Positions 53,964 to 62,727 of a stretch of DNA of 64,000 nucleotides are shown here, in pieces. The stretch comes from Photorhabdus asymbiotica. GTDB taxonomy: Bacteria; Pseudomonadota; Gammaproteobacteria; Enterobacterales; Enterobacteriaceae. Each line of letters opens with the position of its first letter. Position 1 is the first letter of the stretch. The notes below the pieces were generated by a model that had not been told where the DNA came from, did no database searches, and worked only from the letters and a program-made list of their open reading frames with translations. A program made the position numbers and the translations under genes. Location: positions 496,001 to 560,000 of the forward strand of contig NZ_RBLJ01000004.1 in assembly GCF_003634575.1 (NCBI RefSeq), in the 5' to 3' direction.

Positions 53964-54755
53964 ATGAGTAGACAGAAAGCAGCGATTAAATCACGTCGAG
54001 AAGCAAAACGGATTATGAAAAGGGATTTGCGTCATCAACGTTACCGAGATGATGATAACGTGACCTCTTTGGTGCAACTCGGCGGCGTAGAAGCCATCGG
54101 TATGGCGCGTGACAACCGGGATACTTCGGAAGTTTTGCCACGGACTGAAACTCAATATCGTTATATGCGCGCTATAACTTATAAAAAACTGATTATTGCC
54201 AATGGGGAGGCTGGCTGTGGTAAGACTTTTATTGGTGCGGCAATGGCAGCAGATGCATTGATTAATAAGGAAGTCGATAGGATCATTGTTACCCGTCCTG
54301 TATTGCAGGCAGACGAAGATCTTGGTTTTCTGCCCGGAGATATCGCTGAAAAATTTGCTCCTTATTTCCGGCCTGTATATGACGTTTTAGTAAAACGTAT
54401 GGGGGGATCATTTCTGCAATATTGTCTGCGACCTGAAATTGGCAAAGTAGAAATTGCCCCTTTTGCTTATATGCGGGGTAGAACATTTGAAAATGCATTT
54501 GTGATCCTGGATGAAGCGCAGAATGTTACTGTCAACCAAATGAAAATGTTTCTAACTCGGCTTGGAGAAAATGTGACAGTAATTGTAAATGGTGATGTGA
54601 GTCAGTGTGATTTGCCTGTTGGGATGGTTTCAGGGTTACAGGATGCATTAGAAAGATTTTCAGATGATGAGACCATCAGTGTTATCCATTTTACTCAAGA
54701 GGATTGTATTCGTTCTCAGCTGTGCCGGAAAACATTACTGGCTTATAGTGAATAA
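53964..54755 (+). CDS. phoH: PhoH, phosphate-starvation-inducible ATPase
   Basis: A 263-residue P-loop ATPase. Walker A is GEAGCGKT (residues ~82-89), Walker B VILDEAQN, with RPVLQADEDLGFLPGD between, all as in E. coli PhoH. The N-terminal basic stretch KAAIKSRREAKRIMKRDLRH is also kept. PhoH belongs to the PhoB regulon; its exact role is unclear, possibly RNA-related helicase or ATPase work. The Pho box upstream agrees. E. coli PhoH was annotated longer (354), but the conserved part begins here. Confidence 0.92.
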   Translation: MSRQKAAIKSRREAKRIMKRDLRHQRYRDDDNVTSLVQLGGVEAIGMARDNRDTSEVLPRTETQYRYMRAITYKKLIIANGEAGCGKTFIGAAMAADALINKEVDRIIVTRPVLQADEDLGFLPGDIAEKFAPYFRPVYDVLVKRMGGSFLQYCLRPEIGKVEIAPFAYMRGRTFENAFVILDEAQNVTVNQMKMFLTRLGENVTVIVNGDVSQCDLPVGMVSGLQDALERFSDDETISVIHFTQEDCIRSQLCRKTLLAYSE

Positions 54756-54766
54756 TTCGGGGAAAT

Positions 54767-54802
54767 ACGCCGCGAGAATTTTTGAAAAAATTCTCGCGGC
54801 GT
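54767..54802 (+). terminator. Strong hairpin after phoH
   Basis: Perfect 17-bp arms ACGCCGCGAGAATTTTT / AAAAATTCTCGCGGCGT with a minimal loop, 12 bases past the stop. In effect a long terminator-like stem. Confidence 0.75.
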
Positions 54803-54842
54803 GATCTTAAATTCATTTGTGGCGATTATGATAAAACCGTTC

Positions 54843-54964
54843 TATACCCTATGGATTTCAAGATGCATCGCGACGGTAAGGAAGTGAATCCCCGGGAGCA
54901 TAGTGAACTATGTGACCGGGGTGAGTGCAGCCAACAAAGAGCAACTTGAAAGATGACGGGTATA
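54843..54964 (+). repeat. ERIC element, 122 bp
   Basis: TATACCC...GGGTATA ends, with 5 bases lost in the right half (GTGAGTGCAGCC). Confidence 0.9.
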
Positions 54965-55112
54965 TTTTCATCGTTTAATTTCGAACAGATTATTTTTATC
55001 ATCAATGATTGTTGTTAAAGAATATTTGCTATAATAATATCTTTATTGTCGAATTATATTTTTAATTTTTCTTTGTGTTTCCAATTATTATTTTTTGGAT
55101 GAAATTGGGATT

Positions 55113-55239
55113 TATACCCAATAGATTTCAAGTTGCAGTGCGGCGGCAAGTGAACGAATCCCCAGGAGCATAGATAACTATGTGACTGGGGTGAATGAAC
55201 GCAGCCAACAAAGCAGCAACTTGAAGGATGAAGGGTATA
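55113..55239 (+). repeat. ERIC element, 127 bp
   Basis: TATACCC...GGGTATA ends with the GTGACTGGGGTGAATGAA core. Confidence 0.93.
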
Positions 55240-55279
55240 CTTATAATGGGTAATATTTTAGATTGTGTGATGATGGTTA

Positions 55280-55331
55280 TATACCCTATGGATTTCAAGC
55301 TGCATCGCAACAGCAAGGGAGCGCAGCTAAC
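55280..55331 (+). repeat. ERIC left-half fragment
   Basis: TATACCCTATGGATTTCAAG then CATCGCAACAGCAAGGGAGC, after which the element is cut and ends near GCAGCTAACAA. It lies 60 bp before the NRPS gene. Confidence 0.75.
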
Positions 55332-55392
55332 AATTATAAGAATAGCCAATACTCATTCCACCAGTTGCAATATCGTCAGTTAAATATATTTT

Positions 55393-58300
55393 TTGGATAT
55401 TAATTCAATAAACTTGGATACTATTATTATGCAAAATTTGCCGATAAATAGAAATGGTTTATTATATGAAAAATCAGGAAAGTCTCATGAGCTTATTACG
55501 GCTTTTGGCCTTGATGATCGTCCTGAAAGTCACTTACTTGAGAGTTATCAGTATGATGAATATCAGGTGAAATTGTCTGCAAATTTGACGGATGCGTTAC
55601 GCTTGCAGGCGGATCAATCAGGTGTGGATTTAGCGAGTTTATGCCATCTTGCCTGGGGAGTCGTATTAGCAAAATACAGTGTACAGCAACAGGTTATGAT
55701 TGGCACATTGCAATATTATCAATCGGACTGTGGCATTTACCCCCTGTTTCTGGATATTGAAGAAAAAAGTGTGAGAGATATATTACTGGGTATCGATGAA
55801 TATTTATCACAATTGTTAATAATTCCCACTAATATCTATTCTACAGCAACGGAATTTACTGCACTTATTCACTATCAATATCATCATAATAGTATTGAGC
55901 ATTTTGATGAGATTAATGCCCCATTAATGTTGATTATTCATGATGATGACAACAGTTTAAAACTGACAACTCGGTTGCTCGCCATGTCCAGAGTTTCAGC
56001 TTTACAGTTATCCGGTTATTTGCAACAAGCGTTACAACAATTAGTTTGGGCATTAAGTGAACAACCCGCAATTGCCGTGAGTCAATTGGATATTCTGCCA
56101 TTGGCTGAACGAAGATTATTATTGGAAACTTGGAATACAACACAAACCGAATATCCAACAGCATGTTGTATCCATCATCTGTTTGAACAGCAAGTTGCCG
56201 CTTCACCGGACGCTACCGCACTGATATTTTCGGGGGAAAAACTGAGTTATGCGGAGTTGAATCGACAGGCAAATCAGTTGGCACATTACTTGATCATGCG
56301 TGGGGTAGTACCTGACAGCCGAGTTGCCCTGTGTGTTGAACAAAGCTTGGCAATGGTCATTGGCTTACTCGCTATTTTGAAAGCAGGTGGTAGTTATGTG
56401 CCACTTGACCCAGATTATCCACCAGAACGGTTGAGTTATATTCTGGCAGATGCAAAGCCGGTGTTGGTATTACATGATATTGCTGGTGGAGCAGCATTAA
56501 AAAATTATTTTGAAACGGCAAATAATAATCTGGACATTGACTCGTTATCACTAACGGATTTATCACAAGAGAATCCTGATGTAGCAGAATTAACTACTCA
56601 TCATCTGGCATATGTCATTTACACATCAGGATCGACAGGACAACCTAAAGGCGTTATGGTTGAGCAGGGTAATGTTGTTAATTTCTTGCTGACCATGACG
56701 GATAAGTTATTATTCTCAAAACAGGAGAAAGTTCTGTTTTCTACTACCATATCGTTTGATATTGTTGCAGTGGAAATATATTTGCCTTTGATTAATGGAG
56801 CCGCAGTTTTTATCGCGCCCAAGAAATTATTCCTGAATAAAGAAGCGTTAATAAAGACTATTACTGATAATCAGATCACGATGATTCAGGCAACACCTTC
56901 TACTTATAATTTAGTGGTGGATGAGGAGCACGCGGCTTTTAAAGGTGTAAAAATATTGTGTGGTGGAGAAATAATGCCAACCAGTTTGGTCGGTAAATTA
57001 TCTGAAAACAGTAGCGATATTTGGAACTTATATGGGCCAACAGAAACTGCGGTTTGGTCTACTATTTACCATCTTGGCAATGAAAAAAGTGATAGAGGGA
57101 GTTCCGTATCGATAGGAAAACCTGTGGCAAATACGCGTATTTATCTGTTGGATAACCAACAACAACCGGTACCTTTAGGGGCTATTGGTGAGATGTATAT
57201 TGGCGGAGTTGGTGTTACGCGTGGTTATCTAAATCGTGCAGAACTGACAGCCGAACGCTTTTTAGCTGATCCTTTTAACCCACAACCGGGTTCTCGTATG
57301 TACCGTACCGGCGATTTGGTACGTTATGCTCGCGATGGCAATATTGAATATATTGGTCGTAATGACTTTCAGGTAAAAATTCGTGGTTTTCGTATTGAAC
57401 TGGGTGAAATAGAAACGCGTATTAATATGCATCCGTCTGTGCTGGAATCAATAGTTGTTACTACTAAAGGAGAGAGGGGAAATAAGGGATTAGTGGCTTA
57501 TATCGTTATTTCCCCTGAACTGTCAGCAACACAAGTTTCAAAAACCTTACGCGATTATCTGTTGTCCAGCTTGCCAGAATATATGGTACCAGCCGCTTTT
57601 GTGGTATTAGCGAATTTCCCATTAACACCGAACGGCAAACTTGACCGTAAAGCATTACCAGCCCCCAATATTTCGGATTATCATCGACAGGCTTATGAAG
57701 CCCCACAAGGGGAGAAAGAAGCCTTATTGACAGGAATTTGGGCTGAATTACTCGGGCTTGAACGTATTAGCCGCCATGATAATTTCTTTACTCTCGGTGG
57801 TAACTCGTGGTTGGTCGTACAGTTGATAGGACAGTTAAGAAAGCAGGAATATGTCGTACAAGAAGGGCGACTGTTTTCCATAGCGATACTGTCTGAACAG
57901 GCATTATTGTTGGAGAAAGCCGATTTACTAGCAATTCCAGCTAATTTGATTGATGCTGCATGTGAACGAATTACGCCAGAAATATTGCCACTGGTTGATA
58001 TCAGTCAGGCAGATATTGATATATTGGTTGGTCAAGTTCCGGGTGGAATGCGCAATATTCAAGATATCTACGCCTTATCACCATTACAAGAGAGGTTTTT
58101 GTTCTACCACTTGATGGCGCAACGGGGTGATCCCTATCAAATGATGCTTCGGATGGCGTTTAATGATCGCAGCAGTCTGGATACCTATATTGACGCTATG
58201 CAGCAGATGATTAACCGTCACGATATTTTACGTACTGCTTTTTTTGTTGAAGGATTGGCTTGTGGCCCGGTTCAGGTGGTGCTTAGAAATGCCCCATTAC

Positions 58301-60051
58301 AGGTGATAGAGGTGGCACTTTCTGCAACATCGACTGACGCCTTTCTTGAACAACTCACTGCATATCACACGATTTCTCATCATCAGCTGGTACTGAGTGA
58401 TGCGCCATTACTGCGTTTGATTGTGGCACGAGAGCCAGGTAGTGGACGCTGGCTAGCTCAGGAAGTGTTGCATCACTTGCTGGCAGATCATACTACGCAG
58501 GAAATCATGCATCGGGAGAAAGGTTATTTTCTATTTGGTCAGGGAAACTTGCTGCCAGAAGCGGTGCCGTTTCGTAACTTGATTGCGCATTCTCGTCAAG
58601 TTAATGAGGATAACGCTTATGAAGCCTATTTTCGTCAGATATTGGCTGATATTGATGAACCTACTGTGCCATTTAGTTTTTATAATTCCATGCTGGGTGA
58701 GGAACCGCTTGATGAATATTACCTTGAATTACCAATGGAATTGAATAAAACCTTACGGGATTTGGCTTGCTGGTACGGTGTTAGTTTGGCCAGTTTGGTG
58801 CATTTGGGCTGGGGGCTGGTGTTGGCAAAAAGCAGTGAACGGCAACAGATTGTGACTGGTACTGTACTGCTTGGACGTATGGGCAGTGATACGGGAGCAG
58901 AACAAAGTGTAGGACTGTTTATTAACTTTTTGCCGTTACGCATGGATATTGATGAACAGAGTGTCACAGATGCGTTAATCCAAACCCATGAACGTTTATC
59001 GCAACTGCTTACCTATGAGCATATCCCATTGACTGATGTGCAGCGTTGTAGTGGTGTATCTGCCCCGGCTCCGCTGTTTTCATCCCTGATCAATTACCGT
59101 CGTAACAGTACAATCAATAAGGAACAGCCTGCTTTATCCAATTGGCCTCATGTGGAGCTTTTGGGGATAGATGAAAGGTGTAACTACCCAATCACTCTCT
59201 CGGTAGAAGATGATGGTGATAGCTTAGGATTAACCGCGCAGGTTGTGGTTACGGCTCCACTTTCTGCGGCCCGCTTATGTGACTATGTACAGCAGGCGTT
59301 GGAACAGTTGGCTTGGGCATTAAATGAGCAGCCGAACCAATCCATATCTCACCTTAATGTCTTACCACCGGATGAACTTGCATTATTACTGCAAGGAAGG
59401 GATAGCGCTCAGGCGGAGGATAGCGCTGGTGTAGCCAGTTATGATGATAATGTTGAATATATTGATTGCCATGATCATCAAGTTAAAATCTGGGGTTTTC
59501 GTACTGAGTTACGGGAAATTGAGGGATTACTGGAAGCGCATAATGGTATTCATCAGGCGGTGGTTATTGCCAGAAACGATGTCGGGGATAACTTGTGTTT
59601 AGTGGCTTATTTCTCGCTATCTGAGGGATTTTCTGATGAAAATCTGGTCAAGAAACTGCGTTGTTATCTCTGTCAACATCTTCCGCCGCATATGATACCG
59701 GTGGCTTATGTAGTCCTCGAATCTCTACCACTAATGTCGAACGGTAAGGTAGATAGAAAAGCCTTATCTCATTCTGATCCACCTACTTATAGACATTCGC
59801 ATTATGAGCAGCCAAAAAATGAGCTTGAAGAGATGTTAGCCGGGATCTGGAGCGAACTTTTTCTCATTGATAAGGTAGGCCGGAACGATAATTTCTTCCA
59901 TTTAGGTGGACAGTCATTATTGGTTGTAAGATTTATATTCAGGTTACAAAAGGAGACAGGATTTCTTTTGCCATGCTCTTCGGTTTTCAAAAACCCAGTA
60001 CTCAGTGATCTTGCTGATAACATGAATATCTCTTTGGTTAAGCAAAGGTAG
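55393..60051 (+). CDS. Non-ribosomal peptide synthetase, internally deleted: partial C - A - T - C - partial A - T
   Basis: 1552 residues. Residues ~30-250 are the remains of a condensation domain without its HHxxxDG half. Residues ~255-770 are a complete adenylation domain (YTSGSTGQPKG near 410, LYGPTETAVW, YRTGDLVRY, NGKLDRKAL). A carrier domain has LGGNSW (Ser near 805). A full condensation domain follows with HHLLADH near 1026. Then only the end of a second A domain remains (DHQVKIWGFR near 1360, NGKVDRKAL) before a carrier with LGGQSL near 1505. There is no thioesterase. It could load one amino acid and condense once, but module 2 cannot activate a substrate. Start TTG 55393 is weak; ATG 55429 is an option. 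By hand the A-domain code reads D-I-V-A-L-G-L-V-W-K, near the glycine code. Confidence 0.88.
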   Translation: MDINSINLDTIIMQNLPINRNGLLYEKSGKSHELITAFGLDDRPESHLLESYQYDEYQVKLSANLTDALRLQADQSGVDLASLCHLAWGVVLAKYSVQQQVMIGTLQYYQSDCGIYPLFLDIEEKSVRDILLGIDEYLSQLLIIPTNIYSTATEFTALIHYQYHHNSIEHFDEINAPLMLIIHDDDNSLKLTTRLLAMSRVSALQLSGYLQQALQQLVWALSEQPAIAVSQLDILPLAERRLLLETWNTTQTEYPTACCIHHLFEQQVAASPDATALIFSGEKLSYAELNRQANQLAHYLIMRGVVPDSRVALCVEQSLAMVIGLLAILKAGGSYVPLDPDYPPERLSYILADAKPVLVLHDIAGGAALKNYFETANNNLDIDSLSLTDLSQENPDVAELTTHHLAYVIYTSGSTGQPKGVMVEQGNVVNFLLTMTDKLLFSKQEKVLFSTTISFDIVAVEIYLPLINGAAVFIAPKKLFLNKEALIKTITDNQITMIQATPSTYNLVVDEEHAAFKGVKILCGGEIMPTSLVGKLSENSSDIWNLYGPTETAVWSTIYHLGNEKSDRGSSVSIGKPVANTRIYLLDNQQQPVPLGAIGEMYIGGVGVTRGYLNRAELTAERFLADPFNPQPGSRMYRTGDLVRYARDGNIEYIGRNDFQVKIRGFRIELGEIETRINMHPSVLESIVVTTKGERGNKGLVAYIVISPELSATQVSKTLRDYLLSSLPEYMVPAAFVVLANFPLTPNGKLDRKALPAPNISDYHRQAYEAPQGEKEALLTGIWAELLGLERISRHDNFFTLGGNSWLVVQLIGQLRKQEYVVQEGRLFSIAILSEQALLLEKADLLAIPANLIDAACERITPEILPLVDISQADIDILVGQVPGGMRNIQDIYALSPLQERFLFYHLMAQRGDPYQMMLRMAFNDRSSLDTYIDAMQQMINRHDILRTAFFVEGLACGPVQVVLRNAPLQVIEVALSATSTDAFLEQLTAYHTISHHQLVLSDAPLLRLIVAREPGSGRWLAQEVLHHLLADHTTQEIMHREKGYFLFGQGNLLPEAVPFRNLIAHSRQVNEDNAYEAYFRQILADIDEPTVPFSFYNSMLGEEPLDEYYLELPMELNKTLRDLACWYGVSLASLVHLGWGLVLAKSSERQQIVTGTVLLGRMGSDTGAEQSVGLFINFLPLRMDIDEQSVTDALIQTHERLSQLLTYEHIPLTDVQRCSGVSAPAPLFSSLINYRRNSTINKEQPALSNWPHVELLGIDERCNYPITLSVEDDGDSLGLTAQVVVTAPLSAARLCDYVQQALEQLAWALNEQPNQSISHLNVLPPDELALLLQGRDSAQAEDSAGVASYDDNVEYIDCHDHQVKIWGFRTELREIEGLLEAHNGIHQAVVIARNDVGDNLCLVAYFSLSEGFSDENLVKKLRCYLCQHLPPHMIPVAYVVLESLPLMSNGKVDRKALSHSDPPTYRHSHYEQPKNELEEMLAGIWSELFLIDKVGRNDNFFHLGGQSLLVVRFIFRLQKETGFLLPCSSVFKNPVLSDLADNMNISLVKQR

Positions 60052-60087
60052 GAGATGGAATAAGCGTATGCAATAAACTTGTGGGAA

Positions 60088-60114
60088 CACGCCGTTGAAG
60101 TTTCGCCCGGCGTG
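60088..60114 (+). terminator. Possible terminator after the NRPS gene
   Basis: CACGCCG/CGGCGTG hairpin, followed after a few bases by TTTTT. Weak but well placed. Confidence 0.5.
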
Positions 60115-60141
60115 ATCCCTTGAGTTTTTCACATCAGTATT

Positions 60142-60268
60142 TATACCCTTCATCCTTCAAGTTGCTGCTTTGTTGGCTGCTTTCACTCACCCCAGTCACA
60201 GAGTTATCTATGCTCCTGGGGATTCGTTCACTTGCCGTCGCGCTGCAACTCGAAATTTATTGGGTATA
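60142..60268 (-). repeat. ERIC element, 127 bp
   Basis: TATACCC...GGGTATA ends, core in reverse orientation; between the NRPS gene and the siderophore-interacting protein gene. Confidence 0.93.
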
Positions 60269-60285
60269 TTGGCTGATGTTAGGCA

Positions 60286-61164
60286 TTAATTGTAGCTCTC
60301 CATCACCTCTTCGCGCAGGTCGTGATAACCATCTTCATTAAAGCCATATCTCCAGTAGGGAATGGCGTATATTTGGTGACGTTCATAACCTTTTTCACGG
60401 CGAATATAGCGACGAAGTTCTTTTACCAATTTATCTTCACCTGCGAGCCAAAAAGCGACATCTTCTGTGGGTAATGACCAGGATTTGAACTGAGATACGA
60501 TATCGTTGGTGACTTTAACATTGCCAATAACCCAATGGATTGAGATTCCCTCAGGTTTTTTCAGATCTTGAATATCCAGTTCACTTTCGACACGAATAAT
60601 CACTTGCCCGGTAGCATCTGGGTTGTTGATTGTCTCTAATAAAGCCGCAATGGCGGGTAGGGCGCTGGGGTCGCCAGCCATATAGTAGTGACTGACCTTT
60701 GGCAGCAATGGATCAGGGCCACCGGGGTTGGTAATGCCTATCCAGTCACCGATTTTTGCTCTATAAGCAAATTCCACCGCGGGTCCTCCACCGTGATGCA
60801 ACGCAAACTCAATATCGATCTCTTTTTGTTCGGTCCGGAGAGCCCGAACGGAGTAAGCGCGGGTAATTGGACGAAGTTCACTTGCCGGCCATATCGGGCC
60901 TTCTGGGGATAAGGTGGGTAATATTGGTTTTATTTGTCCCGGAAGCGGTAAGAATATTTTTAAAAGTCCACCCTCACATTCAGTCGGGTAACTATCCAGA
61001 CATTCACTTGCGAAAGTAATTCTTCGCATATTGGGTGTCACATCAAAAACATTTTTTACTTGAACAAGTCTCGGTGGTGCAGGGCGATAAATGTTTTTTT
61101 CTTCAATTTTTTTAGTCTTCACGCAAAAATCCTCCGGAGAGTTTACCTTTTTAACTAACAGCAT
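60286..61164 (-). CDS. Siderophore-interacting protein / ferric-siderophore reductase (SIP, ViuB type)
   Basis: A 292-residue FAD-binding oxidoreductase of the SIP family: NMRRITFASECLDSYPTECE, ITRAYSVRALRTEQKEIDIE (R-x-Y-S/T FAD motif), FALHHGGGPAVEFAYRAKIG and the C-terminal WLAGEDKLVKELRRYIRRE and PYWRYGFNEDGYH. These cytosolic enzymes reduce Fe(III) in siderophore complexes to release iron. A Fur box is at 61209-61227, just upstream, so iron starvation should induce it. No siderophore transport genes are adjacent, but the NRPS gene faces it. The start at 61164 lacks a clear ribosome site; the family suggests a start within ~25 residues of MRRIT. Confidence 0.9.
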   Translation of the reverse strand: MLLVKKVNSPEDFCVKTKKIEEKNIYRPAPPRLVQVKNVFDVTPNMRRITFASECLDSYPTECEGGLLKIFLPLPGQIKPILPTLSPEGPIWPASELRPITRAYSVRALRTEQKEIDIEFALHHGGGPAVEFAYRAKIGDWIGITNPGGPDPLLPKVSHYYMAGDPSALPAIAALLETINNPDATGQVIIRVESELDIQDLKKPEGISIHWVIGNVKVTNDIVSQFKSWSLPTEDVAFWLAGEDKLVKELRRYIRREKGYERHQIYAIPYWRYGFNEDGYHDLREEVMESYN

Positions 61165-61208
61165 AATTATCTGGTATGGCTAAAATGAGTGTAACAGCAA
61201 TTGACACA

Positions 61209-61227
61209 AATGCTAATTATTATCATT
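61209..61227 (-). promoter_or_regulatory. Fur box upstream of the siderophore-interacting protein gene
   Basis: AATGCTAATTATTATCATT, near-palindromic and close to the 19-bp Fur consensus GATAATGATAATCATTATC; 45 bases before the start. Confidence 0.75.
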
Positions 61228-61271
61228 CAATAAGCTACGCTAGTATTTACCATTTGGGTATATATGCTTTT

Positions 61272-62501
61272 TTAGTCTAGTAAAAACTGAATTTCTATTT
61301 CTGTACCGCCTTGTTTACGATTTTTTATTTGTAATTGTCCACCCATGATGTTCACCCTGTCTTGTATAATAGCTAATCCGAATTTGTTTTTGTTGATGGT
61401 ATTCAGATCAACGCCTCGACCATTGTCACTGACAACGACAATGATTTTGTCATCAATAGGATAAATACGGACACTGATCCAGTTTGCGCCAGAATGCTTA
61501 TAGCAGTTATTTAAACACTCCCTGATAATTTGTACCAAATGCTTACTGTAATTGTCAGGGATATGCTGATGTGCCAGCAGGTAATTGAATTCAATGTTGA
61601 AGCCTAAACGGTGGTTAAATTCATTAATTAAAGCTTGTAGAGATTCTTGTAGATTGCATTGGGATTGTTCATTCCGAAAAGCAGCAAGTAATTCTCTTAG
61701 CTGCCGATAGGCGATATTCAACTCATCTTTAATCATATTTAGTGAGGCTAAACTTTGCTTGGATAAATTATCACTACATATATACAGGCAATTAACTTGA
61801 ATCTTCAGGAAAGAGAGCGATTGGGCAATTGAATCATGGAGTTCACGGGAAATAGAGGCTCTCTCCGCCGCCAAAATGCTTTGATGGTGGCATTGGATTT
61901 GGTTTTCCTGGAATAACTTACTTGTCATTAAGGCAACAACATCTTGAACCAGGTTCTTTTCGTCCGGGGTAAGATCACTATTTCTATGTGTCTTTATCCA
62001 GAGTGTTCCATAGTTATCAATATTATCATCCAGATTCCACCTCATAGTCAGAGGCATATCGAAATAAGGGCACTGGTGGGGGGTACGGAAAGAATATTCT
62101 TGTTGTGATGGATAAAGGATGATTTTGGCTTCACAGAAAGGGATCAGACGATTGAGATGGGAAAAAATCTCTGGAAGCTTTTCAGGCAACAGCTTGCAAT
62201 TTTGTATTTTGAAATGGCTTTGACAGAGAAAATCCAGGTGGCTGTTTTTTTGTTTCAATGCGTTAATTTCTGCTTTGTATCTTGAATGTTGCCATTCTTT
62301 GACAGGAGCAGAATTATGTACCACTCTTATCAGAAAATACACATTTGTAATACTTAACATTATCAGTAACGGTAGAATTAAATCTGGAATTGATGGTTTG
62401 TTAATCAACAAAAGTATAAAAAGTAAAAATAAATTTATAATAGAGTTGATTACAAACAGTTTTTGGTTTTTGAAGATGGTGTTATTTGAACTTGTTTTCA
62501 T
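61272..62501 (-). CDS. Orphan NarX/NarQ-like membrane histidine kinase
   Basis: 409 residues. Two N-terminal membrane segments (INLFLLFILLLINKP and LILPLLIMLSITNVYFLIRV) lie close together, so there is almost no periplasmic loop. After a GAF-like middle (CEAKIILYPSQ ... YGTLWIKT) comes the HisKA_3 dimerisation box AERASISRELHDSIAQSLSF with the phospho-His in ELHDSIAQ, and an HATPase domain (REC LNNCYKHSGAN as ECLNNCYKHSGAN, VVSDNGRGVD, FGLAIIQDR). The kinase half matches NarX/NarQ, but the nitrate-binding P-box and HAMP region are lacking. No response regulator is adjacent. Confidence 0.88.
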   Translation of the reverse strand: MKTSSNNTIFKNQKLFVINSIINLFLLFILLLINKPSIPDLILPLLIMLSITNVYFLIRVVHNSAPVKEWQHSRYKAEINALKQKNSHLDFLCQSHFKIQNCKLLPEKLPEIFSHLNRLIPFCEAKIILYPSQQEYSFRTPHQCPYFDMPLTMRWNLDDNIDNYGTLWIKTHRNSDLTPDEKNLVQDVVALMTSKLFQENQIQCHHQSILAAERASISRELHDSIAQSLSFLKIQVNCLYICSDNLSKQSLASLNMIKDELNIAYRQLRELLAAFRNEQSQCNLQESLQALINEFNHRLGFNIEFNYLLAHQHIPDNYSKHLVQIIRECLNNCYKHSGANWISVRIYPIDDKIIVVVSDNGRGVDLNTINKNKFGLAIIQDRVNIMGGQLQIKNRKQGGTEIEIQFLLD

Positions 62502-62568
62502 CAGGTTAAGATTCCGTTCTGCAATACTGATGAAAACTTTAGCTCAATTTATTAAATAGTGTTAACAA

Positions 62569-62727
62569 TTACTTTAATTTCATGCCTGCTGCTGTCATCA
62601 GAAGGCGAAATAAACTGGATACAGCAAAAAGAGCCATCACACTACATAACCAGATCATCACCATCCAGCCTATCCGTTTCCATACAGAAGGGCGCCGGGT
62701 ATTGTGATTAGTGGTAGCCTTGTTCAT
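62569..62727 (-). CDS. DUF2474 small membrane protein of the bd-type oxidase operon
   Basis: 52 residues: a basic start NKATTNHNTRRPSVWKRIGW and one membrane helix (VMIWLCSVMALFAVSSLFRL). DUF2474 proteins occur next to cyanide-insensitive-type cydB genes and are thought to act as a small subunit, like CydX. The ATG at 62727 lies 20 bases inside the end of cydB, so the genes are coupled. An in-frame ATG further upstream is inside cydB and unlikely. Confidence 0.8.
   Translation of the reverse strand: MNKATTNHNTRRPSVWKRIGWMVMIWLCSVMALFAVSSLFRLLMTAAGMKLK

Larger units (their letters stand above)
54803..55392. other. AT-rich upstream region of the NRPS gene with three ERIC copies
   Basis: No gene. 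Contains ERIC at 54843-54964 and 55113-55239 and a partial copy at 55280-55331. The NRPS promoter must lie here; repeated ERIC insertions may affect it. Confidence 0.6.
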
